A DNA stretch of 64,000 nt from Flammeovirgaceae bacterium (GTDB taxonomy: Bacteria; Bacteroidota; Bacteroidia; Cytophagales; Cyclobacteriaceae), in assembly GCA_020635915.1 (NCBI GenBank), contig JACJYU010000002.1, positions 496,001-560,000 on the forward strand. Reading direction: 5' to 3'. A program made the position numbers and the translations under genes. Shown one piece after another: positions 16,427 to 24,362 of this stretch (position 1 is its first letter; each line of letters opens with the position of its first letter). The notes under the pieces were generated by a model. That model was not told the origin of the DNA, ran no database searches, and was given only the letters and a program-made list of their open reading frames with translations.

Positions 16427-17413
16427 TTATTTGTAATAGGTCACCTCTGCCCTGAATTTGGTGTCTATGCCCCCCAACCGGTCGAATGCGGACTTGGAAA
16501 TTTTAATGATGATATTATCGTTTACGCTGGTTGGGGGAAAAGGGCCCACCACGCGCACAAAGACCTCGCGGTTGTTCAGTTCGTTCCTCACCTTAAGGAT
16601 GGTGCCCGGCTTGGCACTGCGGTGCAACGCGAGGTATTTCCTATCGCCACCCGTGCCTTCGATCAGTTCTGCCAGGCCGTGCTCTTTCACCTCATCCGTT
16701 CCGGCCACGTTTTCGGATATTTTTACCACCGTTTCCCGGGGTGGGGCCACCGGGACCTGTTCCACAGGCCTTTGGGTGCTGTCGGTTAGGGGCATGTCAG
16801 GTGGCTTTATGCCCGGGGCTGCCACGCGTAGCAATTGCCCTGCCTCCAGGTTGCTGCCTTCGAGGTTGTTCCACTCCTTTAACTGCTGGATGGTGACGCC
16901 ATACTGGCGGGCGATGGCATAAAGCGTCTCCTGTGGCGCCACGTTGTGGTAACCAACCACCGTGGTGCCCCTCACCTCGGGCTGCACCGCGGGCGTGCCC
17001 GTGCTTTTCACCAACAACCGCTGCCCCACCGACAAAGCATTGGAAGTAAGGTTGTTCATCGACTTCAGGTCTTCCACCGCCAGGTTATAAAGCCTGGAGA
17101 TGGAGAAAAGGGTCTCCCCTGCGGCCACCGTATGGTAATCCTTCCCGGGAGCGGCCACGGCCGCACGGGGCACATAAGGGACTTTTAAGATTTGCCCCAC
17201 GCTCAGGCCGGCATCGGCCTCTTTGTTGTATTCCAAAATCTGGGCAATGGTGGCGCCATACCTTCGGGAAATACCGTACAAGGTCTCCTGCTCATCAACC
17301 TGATGGATGACGAAGGTCTTCCCGTTAATGGTTTCCAGGCGCAGGGAGTCGGATGGGGCATAACGATCGGGGGCCGTCCACAAATGGGCAACCAAAAAAA
17401 TTAACTTTATCAT
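16427..17413 (-). CDS. LysM-repeat cell wall-binding protein
   Basis: 328 residues with a short signal peptide (MIKLIFLVAHLWTA). Three LysM domains follow at about 28-78 (QVDEQETLYGISRRYG), 92-136 (TVAAGETLFSISRLYN) and 154-197 (NVAPQETLYAIARQYG), each binding N-acetylglucosamine-containing peptidoglycan. After a proline-rich linker the last ~95 residues (RKYLALHRSAKPGTILKVRNELNNREVFVRVVG) resemble a double-psi beta-barrel of the RlpA type. Probably periplasmic wall protein; no lytic active site is obvious. Confidence 0.85.
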   Translation of the reverse strand: MIKLIFLVAHLWTAPDRYAPSDSLRLETINGKTFVIHQVDEQETLYGISRRYGATIAQILEYNKEADAGLSVGQILKVPYVPRAAVAAPGKDYHTVAAGETLFSISRLYNLAVEDLKSMNNLTSNALSVGQRLLVKSTGTPAVQPEVRGTTVVGYHNVAPQETLYAIARQYGVTIQQLKEWNNLEGSNLEAGQLLRVAAPGIKPPDMPLTDSTQRPVEQVPVAPPRETVVKISENVAGTDEVKEHGLAELIEGTGGDRKYLALHRSAKPGTILKVRNELNNREVFVRVVGPFPPTSVNDNIIIKISKSAFDRLGGIDTKFRAEVTYYK

Positions 17414-17511
17414 AGTTTATACCAGTTGAAAAAACACCAATTCTGCATTTCCCCTAACAAATTCATGCCAGTTTTGAGTTAACTTTATGCAAGTTAATCA
17501 GCTTAGTAACG

Positions 17512-18858
17512 ATGAAGAAATTAATGATGGTATTTTCCATGCTTTGGGGGCTTGGCCCGCAGGCCGCTTTGGGGCAATCCAGGCCCAAGGTGATGGTCAT
17601 GGAAATTAAGGCCGAAATCGACCCCAGGATGACGCGGTACGTCAATTTGGCCCTGGACCATGCGGAAAACATAGGCGCGGATTACGTCATAGTGGAAATG
17701 GACACTTACGGTGGCGTGCTCACCGATTCAAAGGATATTGTGGACCGGATTTTGGACTTTGAGGCGCCCATCTGGGTGTTTATCAACAAAGATGCCGCCT
17801 CTGCCGGTGCCCTTATCTCCATCGCCTGTGACAGTATTTATATGGCCCCGGGGGCCACGATAGGGGCGGCCACGGTGGTGCAGGGGGGCACAGGGGAAGC
17901 CGCGCCCGACAAGTACCAGTCCTACATGAGGTCGATCATGCGCTCCACCGCAGAACACAATGGCAGGGACCCGCGCATCGCGGAGGGCATGGTGGACGAA
18001 CGCATCGCCATCGACAGCATCACTACCGAAGGAAGCGTGATCACCTTTACCACCAAAGAGGCCCTTAAGTACGGCTATTGCGAGGCCCAGGTATCGTCCA
18101 TAGACGATATCCTACAGAGGAACGGTGTCCCCGATTACGAATTGGTGCGCTTTGAGGTGGGCAACGTAGAGAAAGTCATTGCCTTCTTCCTCAACCCCTT
18201 CATCAGCGGCATCCTCATCCTCGTTATCATGGGCGGGTTGTATTTTGAGCTACAAACCCCGGGGGTAGGATTTCCCATCCTCGCCTCCATCACGGCACTG
18301 GTCCTGTACTTGGTCCCCTATTACCTCAATGGGCTTGCCCAAAACTGGGAGATCATCGCGTTGTTCGTAGGGATCGTCCTCATCCTTTTGGAGGTCTTTG
18401 TGATACCCGGCTTTGGCCTGGCCGGGATCACCGGCATTGCGATGACGGTGGGGGCCATGGTGCTGATCATGGTCAACAACGACTTTTTCAATTTTGATAT
18501 GGTGCCGTTGAACGACATCATCGTGGCCTCGCTGGCCATTTTTGGAGGGCTCACGGGCGGGGTGCTCCTGCTCTTTGTGGGAGGGGTACGGTTGAGCCAT
18601 TCCGGCCTTTTCAAAAGGATATCCCTAACGGACACACAGGCCCAGTCGGAAGGATATACCTCCAACTTCAACACCGGGATGGACCTGGTAGGGAAAACGG
18701 GCACGGCCTATACGGTACTGAGGCCCAGTGGGAAAATCATGGTCGAAGACCAAATTTACGATGCCTTCTCCCGGGGCGACTACATCGAAAAAGGGGACAC
18801 GGTTAAGGTGCTGGGGATCGAGGGCTCTACCCTGAAGGTAAGGAAAGTAACCGCATGA
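17512..18858 (+). CDS. NfeD family membrane-bound serine protease
   Basis: 448 residues. A signal peptide (1-21) leads into a ClpP-class protease domain with the likely nucleophile S97 in DAASAGALISIACD and a candidate lysine in DKYQSYMRSIMRS. Four transmembrane helices span about 225-345 (ISGILILVIMGGLYFEL onward), and a C-terminal OB-fold NfeD domain ends the protein (LVGKTGTAYTVLRPSGKIMVEDQIYDAFS). In other organisms this long NfeD form cleaves stomatin-like proteins; no stomatin gene adjoins it here. It precedes kdsB by 83 nt. Confidence 0.93.
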   Translation: MKKLMMVFSMLWGLGPQAALGQSRPKVMVMEIKAEIDPRMTRYVNLALDHAENIGADYVIVEMDTYGGVLTDSKDIVDRILDFEAPIWVFINKDAASAGALISIACDSIYMAPGATIGAATVVQGGTGEAAPDKYQSYMRSIMRSTAEHNGRDPRIAEGMVDERIAIDSITTEGSVITFTTKEALKYGYCEAQVSSIDDILQRNGVPDYELVRFEVGNVEKVIAFFLNPFISGILILVIMGGLYFELQTPGVGFPILASITALVLYLVPYYLNGLAQNWEIIALFVGIVLILLEVFVIPGFGLAGITGIAMTVGAMVLIMVNNDFFNFDMVPLNDIIVASLAIFGGLTGGVLLLFVGGVRLSHSGLFKRISLTDTQAQSEGYTSNFNTGMDLVGKTGTAYTVLRPSGKIMVEDQIYDAFSRGDYIEKGDTVKVLGIEGSTLKVRKVTA

Positions 18859-18883
18859 AACCACCTTGTAAAAGACATTGCAA

Positions 18884-18941
18884 CCAACGGCATGATAAAG
18901 ACAGGCGATTCCATATGGCCGTTAAAATCAATTATTAACCA
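18884..18941 (+). promoter_or_regulatory. conserved leader before kdsB, shared with coaD
   Basis: The 58 nt before the kdsB ATG share CCAACGGCATG, GGCGATTCC, GCCGTTAAAA and ATTATTAAC in the same order and at nearly the same spacing as the leader of coaD at 13596-13656. No TAnnTTTG promoter lies between the NfeD stop and this block. Confidence 0.5.
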
Positions 18942-19685
18942 ATGAAAATAGTAGGAATCATCCCCGCCCGCTACGCCTCCACCCGGTTTCCTGCCAAGCC
19001 CCTGGCGGATATTGCCGGGCAAACCATGATTGAATGGGTGTATGGGCAGGCCAAAAAGTCGGGGGCCCTGGAGCGGGTGGTCGTGGCCACCGACAATCAA
19101 AAGATTTATGATCATGTAAAGAACAAAGGCGGAGAAGTCTGTATGACTTCTGAAAATCATGTGAGTGGTACCGATCGCTGTGCCGAGGCCTTGGCCTCCC
19201 TGGGCGGCCCATATGATTATGTGGTGAACATACAGGGCGATGAACCTTTTATAGACCCGCGGCAAATTGATTTGCTGGCCACGCTGTTGGATGGGGAGGC
19301 CGAGCTGGCCACGCTGATCAAAAAAATTGCCAGCCCTGAAGCCCTGCATAATGGCAATATTGTGAAGGTTGTGTGCAATGTCAAAAACGAGGCCATTTAC
19401 TTCAGCAGGAGCGCGCTGCCCCATTTGCGAAATGTGCAGGCCACAGCGTGGTTTGGCCAGCATACGTATTACAAACACATAGGCATGTATGGCTACCGGA
19501 CTGACATCCTAGGTGAGATCACACAACTGGCCCCCTCTTCGCTTGAGCTTGCCGAATCGCTGGAACAACTGCGCTGGATTGAGAATGGCTATACCATCAA
19601 AGTAGCGGAAACGGATATAGAGTCGATGGGGATAGACACGCCAGAAGATTTGGAAAAGGCGGTTGAATACCTAATTAAGAAATAA
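18942..19685 (+). CDS. kdsB: 3-deoxy-manno-octulosonate cytidylyltransferase
   Basis: 247 residues, full length. The nucleotide-binding N-terminus IIPARYASTRFPAKPLADIAG and the VVNIQGDEPFI and SMGIDTPEDLEKA motifs are typical of KdsB. It activates Kdo with CTP to CMP-Kdo for lipopolysaccharide core synthesis in the cytoplasm. It stands alone here, after the NfeD gene and before an 800-nt repeat-rich gap. Start chosen at the ATG following the shared leader. Confidence 0.96.
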   Translation: MKIVGIIPARYASTRFPAKPLADIAGQTMIEWVYGQAKKSGALERVVVATDNQKIYDHVKNKGGEVCMTSENHVSGTDRCAEALASLGGPYDYVVNIQGDEPFIDPRQIDLLATLLDGEAELATLIKKIASPEALHNGNIVKVVCNVKNEAIYFSRSALPHLRNVQATAWFGQHTYYKHIGMYGYRTDILGEITQLAPSSLELAESLEQLRWIENGYTIKVAETDIESMGIDTPEDLEKAVEYLIKK

Positions 19686-19695
19686 ATAGAGAACA

Positions 19696-19808
19696 CGTCA
19701 TTGCGAACTGAAGCGTGGGGAAGTGGCCAGGAGTGAAGCAATCCCACAAATTAAAGTTCATTCTTCGAGTTGGGAGATTACTTCGGTCGTACCTCCCTCG
19801 CAAAGACG
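19696..19808. repeat. MITE-like interspersed palindromic element
   Basis: The ends CGTCATTGCGAA (19696-19707) and CTCGCAAAGACG (19797-19808) are imperfect inverted repeats, and GAAGCAATCCC pairs with GGGAGATTACTTC inside. The GTACCTCCCTCGCAAAGACG end looks like a dispersed intergenic repeat I know from several Bacteroidota genomes. No coding capacity. Confidence 0.6.
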
Positions 19809-19820
19809 ATTATATTACCC

Positions 19821-19945
19821 TACTCTGGCGCGAGTGTTGTGGGTAAGCATGTGCGCAGGGTCACTCGTGCCGCTTTGCTCTTACCCATCTAAGGCACGAG
19901 TCACCCACATGCCACTGCACTGCCCAAAGACTCGCGCCAGTTAGT
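19821..19945. repeat. inverted pair of a 51-nt palindromic repeat
   Basis: Copy A (19821-19871) starts TACTCTGGCGCGAGTG and ends CACTCGTGCC; a second copy in reverse orientation occupies 19893-19945. Outer arms CTGGCGCGAGT and ACTCGCGCCAG (19825-19835, 19930-19940) and inner arms ACTCGTGCC and GGCACGAGT (19863-19871, 19893-19901) are perfect. Each unit is itself an imperfect palindrome, as in REP sequences. Confidence 0.7.
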
Positions 19946-20037
19946 TAAATTCCACGCCAGATAAGGCGTGGGATATTGGAGTGATAAAGTTGGGAGGGGA
20001 TTCTGGATGCTAGTTGAGTTGTCTTAGTCTGAAATAC

Positions 20038-20088
20038 TACTCTGGTGCGAGTGTTGTGGGCAGGAATTGCGCATGGCTCACTCGCGCC
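20038..20088 (+). repeat. third copy of the 51-nt palindromic repeat
   Basis: Same length and ends as copy A: TACTCTGGTGCGAGTGTTG at the left and CACTCGCGCC at the right, with a variable middle. The compensating change of GGCGCGAG/CTCGTGCC to GGTGCGAG/CTCGCGCC keeps the arms pairable. Confidence 0.65.
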
Positions 20089-20266
20089 AAAATACAATAC
20101 ACCCCGTTGTTCCTTTCGTTTTCATAGCTAGGTAAATATAGATATAACCGCTGAATATTTGGTTGGGAGTTAAAAAGCCTTCGCCTTGGCTGGTTCGTGG
20201 GACACGTACCATGGGTTGGCAACCCTCCGGGGATGGATCCGGTCGTGCCTCCCTAGGCATAACTGG

Positions 20267-20292
20267 AAAAGCCGCCCCCATTACGGGGCGGC
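20267..20292 (-). terminator. likely terminator of the ftsZ transcript
   Basis: On the minus strand an 8-bp G+C stem GCCGCCCC / GGGGCGGC with a short loop is followed by TTTT. It lies about 200 nt past the ftsZ stop, with no gene between. Confidence 0.5.
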
Positions 20293-20491
20293 CTTCAGCT
20301 TAAAAAATCAGGGTTTCCCAATGGCCCTGGCAAAAGCCAGGACAAGTTTAAAAAATAAGGCATCCCGGCACCGGCAAAAAATATTTACCACCAACAACCA
20401 CTACGAATGGAGTAAAAACCTGTCGTAACCGGGAATGCCTTTTTCCTGGGTTCATTTAACCACTAAACAAACCAACTGTTTCCTTTCAATA

Positions 20492-22129
20492 CTAGTCCAC
20501 GTTGTCATGCAAAAACTTGTTGTTGCCGAGGATACTGTTCTCGTCATTCAAGTTGTACCTGGAGATATAGGGCTCGGAGGAATGAGGCACGTTGCCCATT
20601 TTTACGCCCCGCCTCAGGTAGGCCGGCAATGACCATTTCTCATTGAACTCCTCCTTGGTCATTTCGTGTTTCTTGGCGGCCTTCAGCCGTTCGCGCCTTT
20701 CCCTCGCCTGCTGTTGCAGCCTCTCCTTCGTTTTCCGGTATTCCATCATCCCTTCTTCATTGAGGACCTGGTCCGATGAAATTTCGTTGCCCTGGTCAAA
20801 CCCTTCATCGTCCCCGCCAAACAAACCATCTTCGCCTTCTTCCCCCTCTTCCCCTTCTTCCTCCCCTTCTACTTTATCAAACAGGGTTTTGTTCCTGATG
20901 GGCCCTTCCTTTTTCTCAAACAAAGTAAATGTGTAGCCACGCTCCTCCGTGCCTTCTTCCTTTCGTTCTTCGTCATCCTTCTTTTCTTCCTTCTGTTTTC
21001 CTTTTGTGGTTGTCAAAGGCCTGCTTTTATCCACGGGCTTAAGCCCCACCTCATCGTCATTATTGTTAACGGAATTGTCCATTTGTTCAAACAAATTGCT
21101 TTGCGTACGGTCCAGGTCCATTACCTTTTTTTGTGCCGTTTCCTTTGCGGACACCGCTTCTGCCTCAAAGTCCGTTGCGATCACGGTAACCCTTATCCTG
21201 TCCCCAATGGTAGGGTCCACGCCATGCCCAAAGATGACCTCGGCCTCATCGCCAGCCTGCTCCTGTATGTATTCCGTAATCTCGCTCAGTTCGTCCATCT
21301 GCAACTCCGCCTCCTCGCCCGATATAATGGAAAGCAGGATGCGCTTTGCCCCCATGATGTCCTTGTTGTCCAGCAAGGGCGAGGCCAGCGATTGCTGTGC
21401 CGCAAGCTTGGCCCGGTTCTCCCCCCTGGTTTCGGCAGAGCCCATCACCGCGCCACCGGCATTGTGCATGACGGTGCGCACATCCTGAAAGTCCACGTTT
21501 ACATAGCCTGCCAGCGTGATGATCTCCGCTATCCCCTTGGCGGCCGTGGTCAATACATTGTCGGCCTGGGCAAATGCCTGGCCTATGGAGAGGTTTCCGT
21601 AGATCTCCCTCAGTTTATCGTTGAGTATTACCAGCACGGTGTCACAGCTGGCGCGTAGTGCTTCAATTCCAATCTGTGCCTGTGCCAGCTTTTTCTTTCC
21701 CTCGAAGAGAAAAGGAACCGTGACAATGCCCACGGTAAGGATATCCATATCCTTTGCGATTTTTGCCAGCACGGGCGCGGCCCCGGTGCCGGTGCCCCCG
21801 CCCATTCCAGCCGTAACGAACACCATTTTGGTGCCTGCCAGCATTTCACGGATTTGGTCTTTGCTTTCCACCGCTGCCGCACGGCCCACTTCAGGGTTGG
21901 CCCCACAGCCCAGCCCTTCGGTAAGGTTGGCACCAATTTGCAGCTTGTAGGGCACAGGGCTGCTGTTAAGCGCTTGCACATCGGTGTTGCACACGACAAA
22001 CTCTACATCTTTGATGCCTTGCCCAAACATGTGGTTGACCGCGTTGCTTCCCCCGCCACCCACACCGATTACCTTAATAATCGACTGATGGTGTTTGGGG
22101 AGCTCGAATTTGTAAGCTATTCCAGACAT
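20492..22129 (-). CDS. ftsZ: cell division GTPase FtsZ
   Basis: 545 residues, long for FtsZ (E. coli 383). The GTPase core has IGVGGGGSNAVNHM at 21-34 and the tubulin signature GGGTGTGAAPV at 110-120. Beyond residue ~320 a highly charged linker of about 170 residues (stretches of GEEEGEEGEEGEDG and KER) leads to the C-terminal peptide LPAYLRR at 501-507, the usual FtsA/ZipA-binding site, then a 38-residue tail. It polymerises into the division ring. Last gene of the dcw cluster; 30 nt separate it from ftsA. Confidence 0.97.
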   Translation of the reverse strand: MSGIAYKFELPKHHQSIIKVIGVGGGGSNAVNHMFGQGIKDVEFVVCNTDVQALNSSPVPYKLQIGANLTEGLGCGANPEVGRAAAVESKDQIREMLAGTKMVFVTAGMGGGTGTGAAPVLAKIAKDMDILTVGIVTVPFLFEGKKKLAQAQIGIEALRASCDTVLVILNDKLREIYGNLSIGQAFAQADNVLTTAAKGIAEIITLAGYVNVDFQDVRTVMHNAGGAVMGSAETRGENRAKLAAQQSLASPLLDNKDIMGAKRILLSIISGEEAELQMDELSEITEYIQEQAGDEAEVIFGHGVDPTIGDRIRVTVIATDFEAEAVSAKETAQKKVMDLDRTQSNLFEQMDNSVNNNDDEVGLKPVDKSRPLTTTKGKQKEEKKDDEERKEEGTEERGYTFTLFEKKEGPIRNKTLFDKVEGEEEGEEGEEGEDGLFGGDDEGFDQGNEISSDQVLNEEGMMEYRKTKERLQQQARERRERLKAAKKHEMTKEEFNEKWSLPAYLRRGVKMGNVPHSSEPYISRYNLNDENSILGNNKFLHDNVD

Positions 22130-22159
22130 GGTTATTGTTGTTTAGTGGTTAGTTCCATT

Positions 22160-23461
22160 TTAGTATTCGTTCTTGCCATCCAGGTCATCTATCAACAACC
22201 CCTTCGTTTTGTTAAGGATGTTGGTGAAAAAATCCGAAGAGGCCCCTTTCCTTACCTTTCCCTTGCCCTTGGTGGCAAGCGCTTCTTTGTAGCGCTCTTC
22301 GCGCTCGTCAAGGGACCGGAAGCCAGACAGCACCAGTCCCACGGCCGTGGCGTACATCGGGCTCTTTACCGCCTCGATCTTGCCTTTGCCCAGGTGTTCG
22401 TTGGGATACCCTATCCGGGTGTCCATGCCTGTCATATACTCCACCAGTTGCTTCAGGCAACTCAGTTGTGCCCCGCCACCGGTAATGACGATGCCACCGG
22501 CCAGGCGGTTTTCAAAGCCCGAGTTTATTATTTCGCCATGCGCCATCTCAATGATTTCTTCCATGCGCGCCTGGATTATGTGCGACAGGTTCTTGACAGA
22601 AATCTCCTTGGCCGTCCTGTTGCGGATGCCCGGGATGGAAACAATTTCATTTGGGCTTGCCTCTTCCGCAATGGCTTTCCCAAAACGGGTCTTCAACTGC
22701 TCTGCCTGCTTGGCCATTACCATCAGCCCGTGCTGTATGTCAGTGGTTAGGATATTCCCTCCAAAAGGGATAACTGCCGTATGGCGGATAATATTGTCGT
22801 AGAAAATGGCCACGTCAGTAGTGCCGCCCCCAATATCAATGAGGCATACGCCAGCTTCCTTTTCTTCTTCGCTGAGCACCGCCAGGCTTGATGCCAACGG
22901 CTCCAGGATCAAATCCTCAATTTCGAGGTTGCCCCTGCGCACGCACTTATTAATGTTGTTGATCGCGCTGGTTTGGGCGGTAATGATATGGAAGTCTGCC
23001 TCCAACTTTACGCCAGACATCCCTACGGGGTCTTTGATCCCTTCTTCGTAGTCCACCATGTAGTCCTGTGGCATGACATGGATTATTTCGCTTCCCGGTG
23101 GTATGACAATGCGGTACATATCTTCCGTAAGACGGTTGACGTCCTCAATACTGATTTCATCATCTTTTGTGTTCCGGGTAATGCCACCATGGTGGATGGA
23201 GCTTCGAATATGTTGGCCGGCAATCCCCACGTTTACAATGCCCACGTCTATCCCCGACATATCGCTGGCCTCCTTGATGGCTTTTTCAATGGCAAACACT
23301 GTCTTGTCGATATTGGTCACGATGCCTTTTATCACCCCTTCGGATTCCGCCTTGCCCATGCCCAGCACCTCGAGCTTGCCAAAATCGTTTTTGCGGCCTA
23401 CGATCGCACAGATCTTTGTCGTGCCAATGTCGAGGCCTACTACTATTTTCTCCTGTTCCAT
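22160..23461 (-). CDS. ftsA: cell division protein FtsA
   Basis: 433 residues with an actin-like fold: phosphate-1 motif VVGLDIGTTKICAIVGR near the N-terminus, phosphate-2 ICLIDIGGGTTDVAIF region (here VCLIDIGGGTTDVA) and the adenosine motif GGIVITGGGAQLS. It ties FtsZ filaments to the membrane; the C-terminal FFTNILNKTKGLLID is a candidate amphipathic anchor. The gap to ftsQ (136 nt) contains degenerate GTTAGTGG repeats, so a separate ftsA-ftsZ promoter there is possible. Confidence 0.97.
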   Translation of the reverse strand: MEQEKIVVGLDIGTTKICAIVGRKNDFGKLEVLGMGKAESEGVIKGIVTNIDKTVFAIEKAIKEASDMSGIDVGIVNVGIAGQHIRSSIHHGGITRNTKDDEISIEDVNRLTEDMYRIVIPPGSEIIHVMPQDYMVDYEEGIKDPVGMSGVKLEADFHIITAQTSAINNINKCVRRGNLEIEDLILEPLASSLAVLSEEEKEAGVCLIDIGGGTTDVAIFYDNIIRHTAVIPFGGNILTTDIQHGLMVMAKQAEQLKTRFGKAIAEEASPNEIVSIPGIRNRTAKEISVKNLSHIIQARMEEIIEMAHGEIINSGFENRLAGGIVITGGGAQLSCLKQLVEYMTGMDTRIGYPNEHLGKGKIEAVKSPMYATAVGLVLSGFRSLDEREERYKEALATKGKGKVRKGASSDFFTNILNKTKGLLIDDLDGKNEY

Positions 23462-23597
23462 GGTAGTAATCGTTTATTGTTAGTGGTTGTTTTCATTATT
23501 AGTTGTATGTCTATAGTTGTTAGCTGTTAGTGGTTAGTAGCTGGCCATTAGTGGCTTGGCTGACAAAGGTTAATTACTATATACTATGTGCTATTCA
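23462..23597. repeat. degenerate GTTAGTGG tract between ftsA and ftsQ
   Basis: Variants of GTTAGTGGTT occur at 23479-23488 and 23526-23535, with ATTAGTGGC near 23548 and GTTAGCTGTTAG just before. The same word, read on the minus strand as AACCACTAA, recurs just upstream of ftsZ and mraZ. Confidence 0.45.
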
Positions 23598-24362
23598 CTA
23601 CTCAGCTATTACTTGTCCTTCATATTCCACGTTTACCCGATCGTACTTGGTCCATCCCATCTGTGGCAACACATCTTTATAAAAAACCATAAGCTTCCTG
23701 AATTTTTCCTCAATGTTGTCCGGCATTCCAAATTCCACTACCTGGCCGGTCACCTGGGGATAGATAAAAACCTTGCCTGTCTTATCGAAATCCAACTGCG
23801 CCACCTGGGCCTTCCAAAACCTGTCCTTATTGATGTAACCGATCATGGCCATCAGTGCCTTGCCCTCCTCGGTAGTTTCCGTATCCCCTGCACGCACAAT
23901 CCTATCCACAATGTCCCCGCTTACCAGGATAATACGTGCCGAATACTTCTGCGATGTTTCCATCACTTTTCCATCCCCGGCTATGTAGGCATCGGGCCCA
24001 TCCATCCTTACCAACCGCGCCACCGGCCGCCTCAATTTCACATTTACCGTAAGGTTGCCCTTTACATCGCCAAATATTTCGGCACTGCTGATGTGCTTGT
24101 CCTGCCCCAACCTTTTCTCAAGCGCGCGCAGGTTAATTTCTTCCAGGCTTTTCCCGATTATGGTTTGCCCGCTGCCTTCGATTATTCCCAGTATATCGGC
24201 TTCATCCAAAAAATGGTTTTCGTTGGTGTTCTCCATATCCACCACGATATTTTTGCATACTACCCTCCTTTGGTTGCGTTCTCCAAACGCGATCAACAAA
24301 AACAACCCTACAACCGCAATGGCTATTTTTATTTCCGTACGCATGTTCAATTTCAATTTCAT
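23598..24362 (-). CDS. ftsQ: cell division protein FtsQ
   Basis: 254 residues: one N-terminal transmembrane helix (IKIAIAVVGLFLLIAF), then a POTRA domain (DILGIIEGSGQTIIGKSLEEINLRALEKRL and the VNVKLRRPVARL strand) and the FtsQ beta domain. FtsQ links early and late divisome proteins in the periplasm. It overlaps murC by 4 nt (ATGA). Sequence conservation of the family is low; the assignment rests on domain layout and dcw position. Confidence 0.93.
   Translation of the reverse strand: MKLKLNMRTEIKIAIAVVGLFLLIAFGERNQRRVVCKNIVVDMENTNENHFLDEADILGIIEGSGQTIIGKSLEEINLRALEKRLGQDKHISSAEIFGDVKGNLTVNVKLRRPVARLVRMDGPDAYIAGDGKVMETSQKYSARIILVSGDIVDRIVRAGDTETTEEGKALMAMIGYINKDRFWKAQVAQLDFDKTGKVFIYPQVTGQVVEFGMPDNIEEKFRKLMVFYKDVLPQMGWTKYDRVNVEYEGQVIAE

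Larger units (their letters stand above)
19686..20491. other. gene-free stretch of repeats between kdsB and ftsZ
   Basis: 806 nt without a supportable gene. It holds a 113-bp MITE-like element (19696-19808), three copies of a 51-53-nt palindromic repeat (19821-20088), a hairpin CCACGCC/GGCGTGG at 19952-19971, a likely terminator for the division cluster (20267-20292) and a CCTGGC-AAAA-GCCAGG hairpin at 20326-20341. Short open frames here are interrupted repeats with no recognisable protein. Confidence 0.7.

Noticed and set aside
19723..20428. small proteins in the kdsB-ftsZ gap
   Set aside because: The frames read through interspersed palindromic repeats and show no signal, domain or start context.
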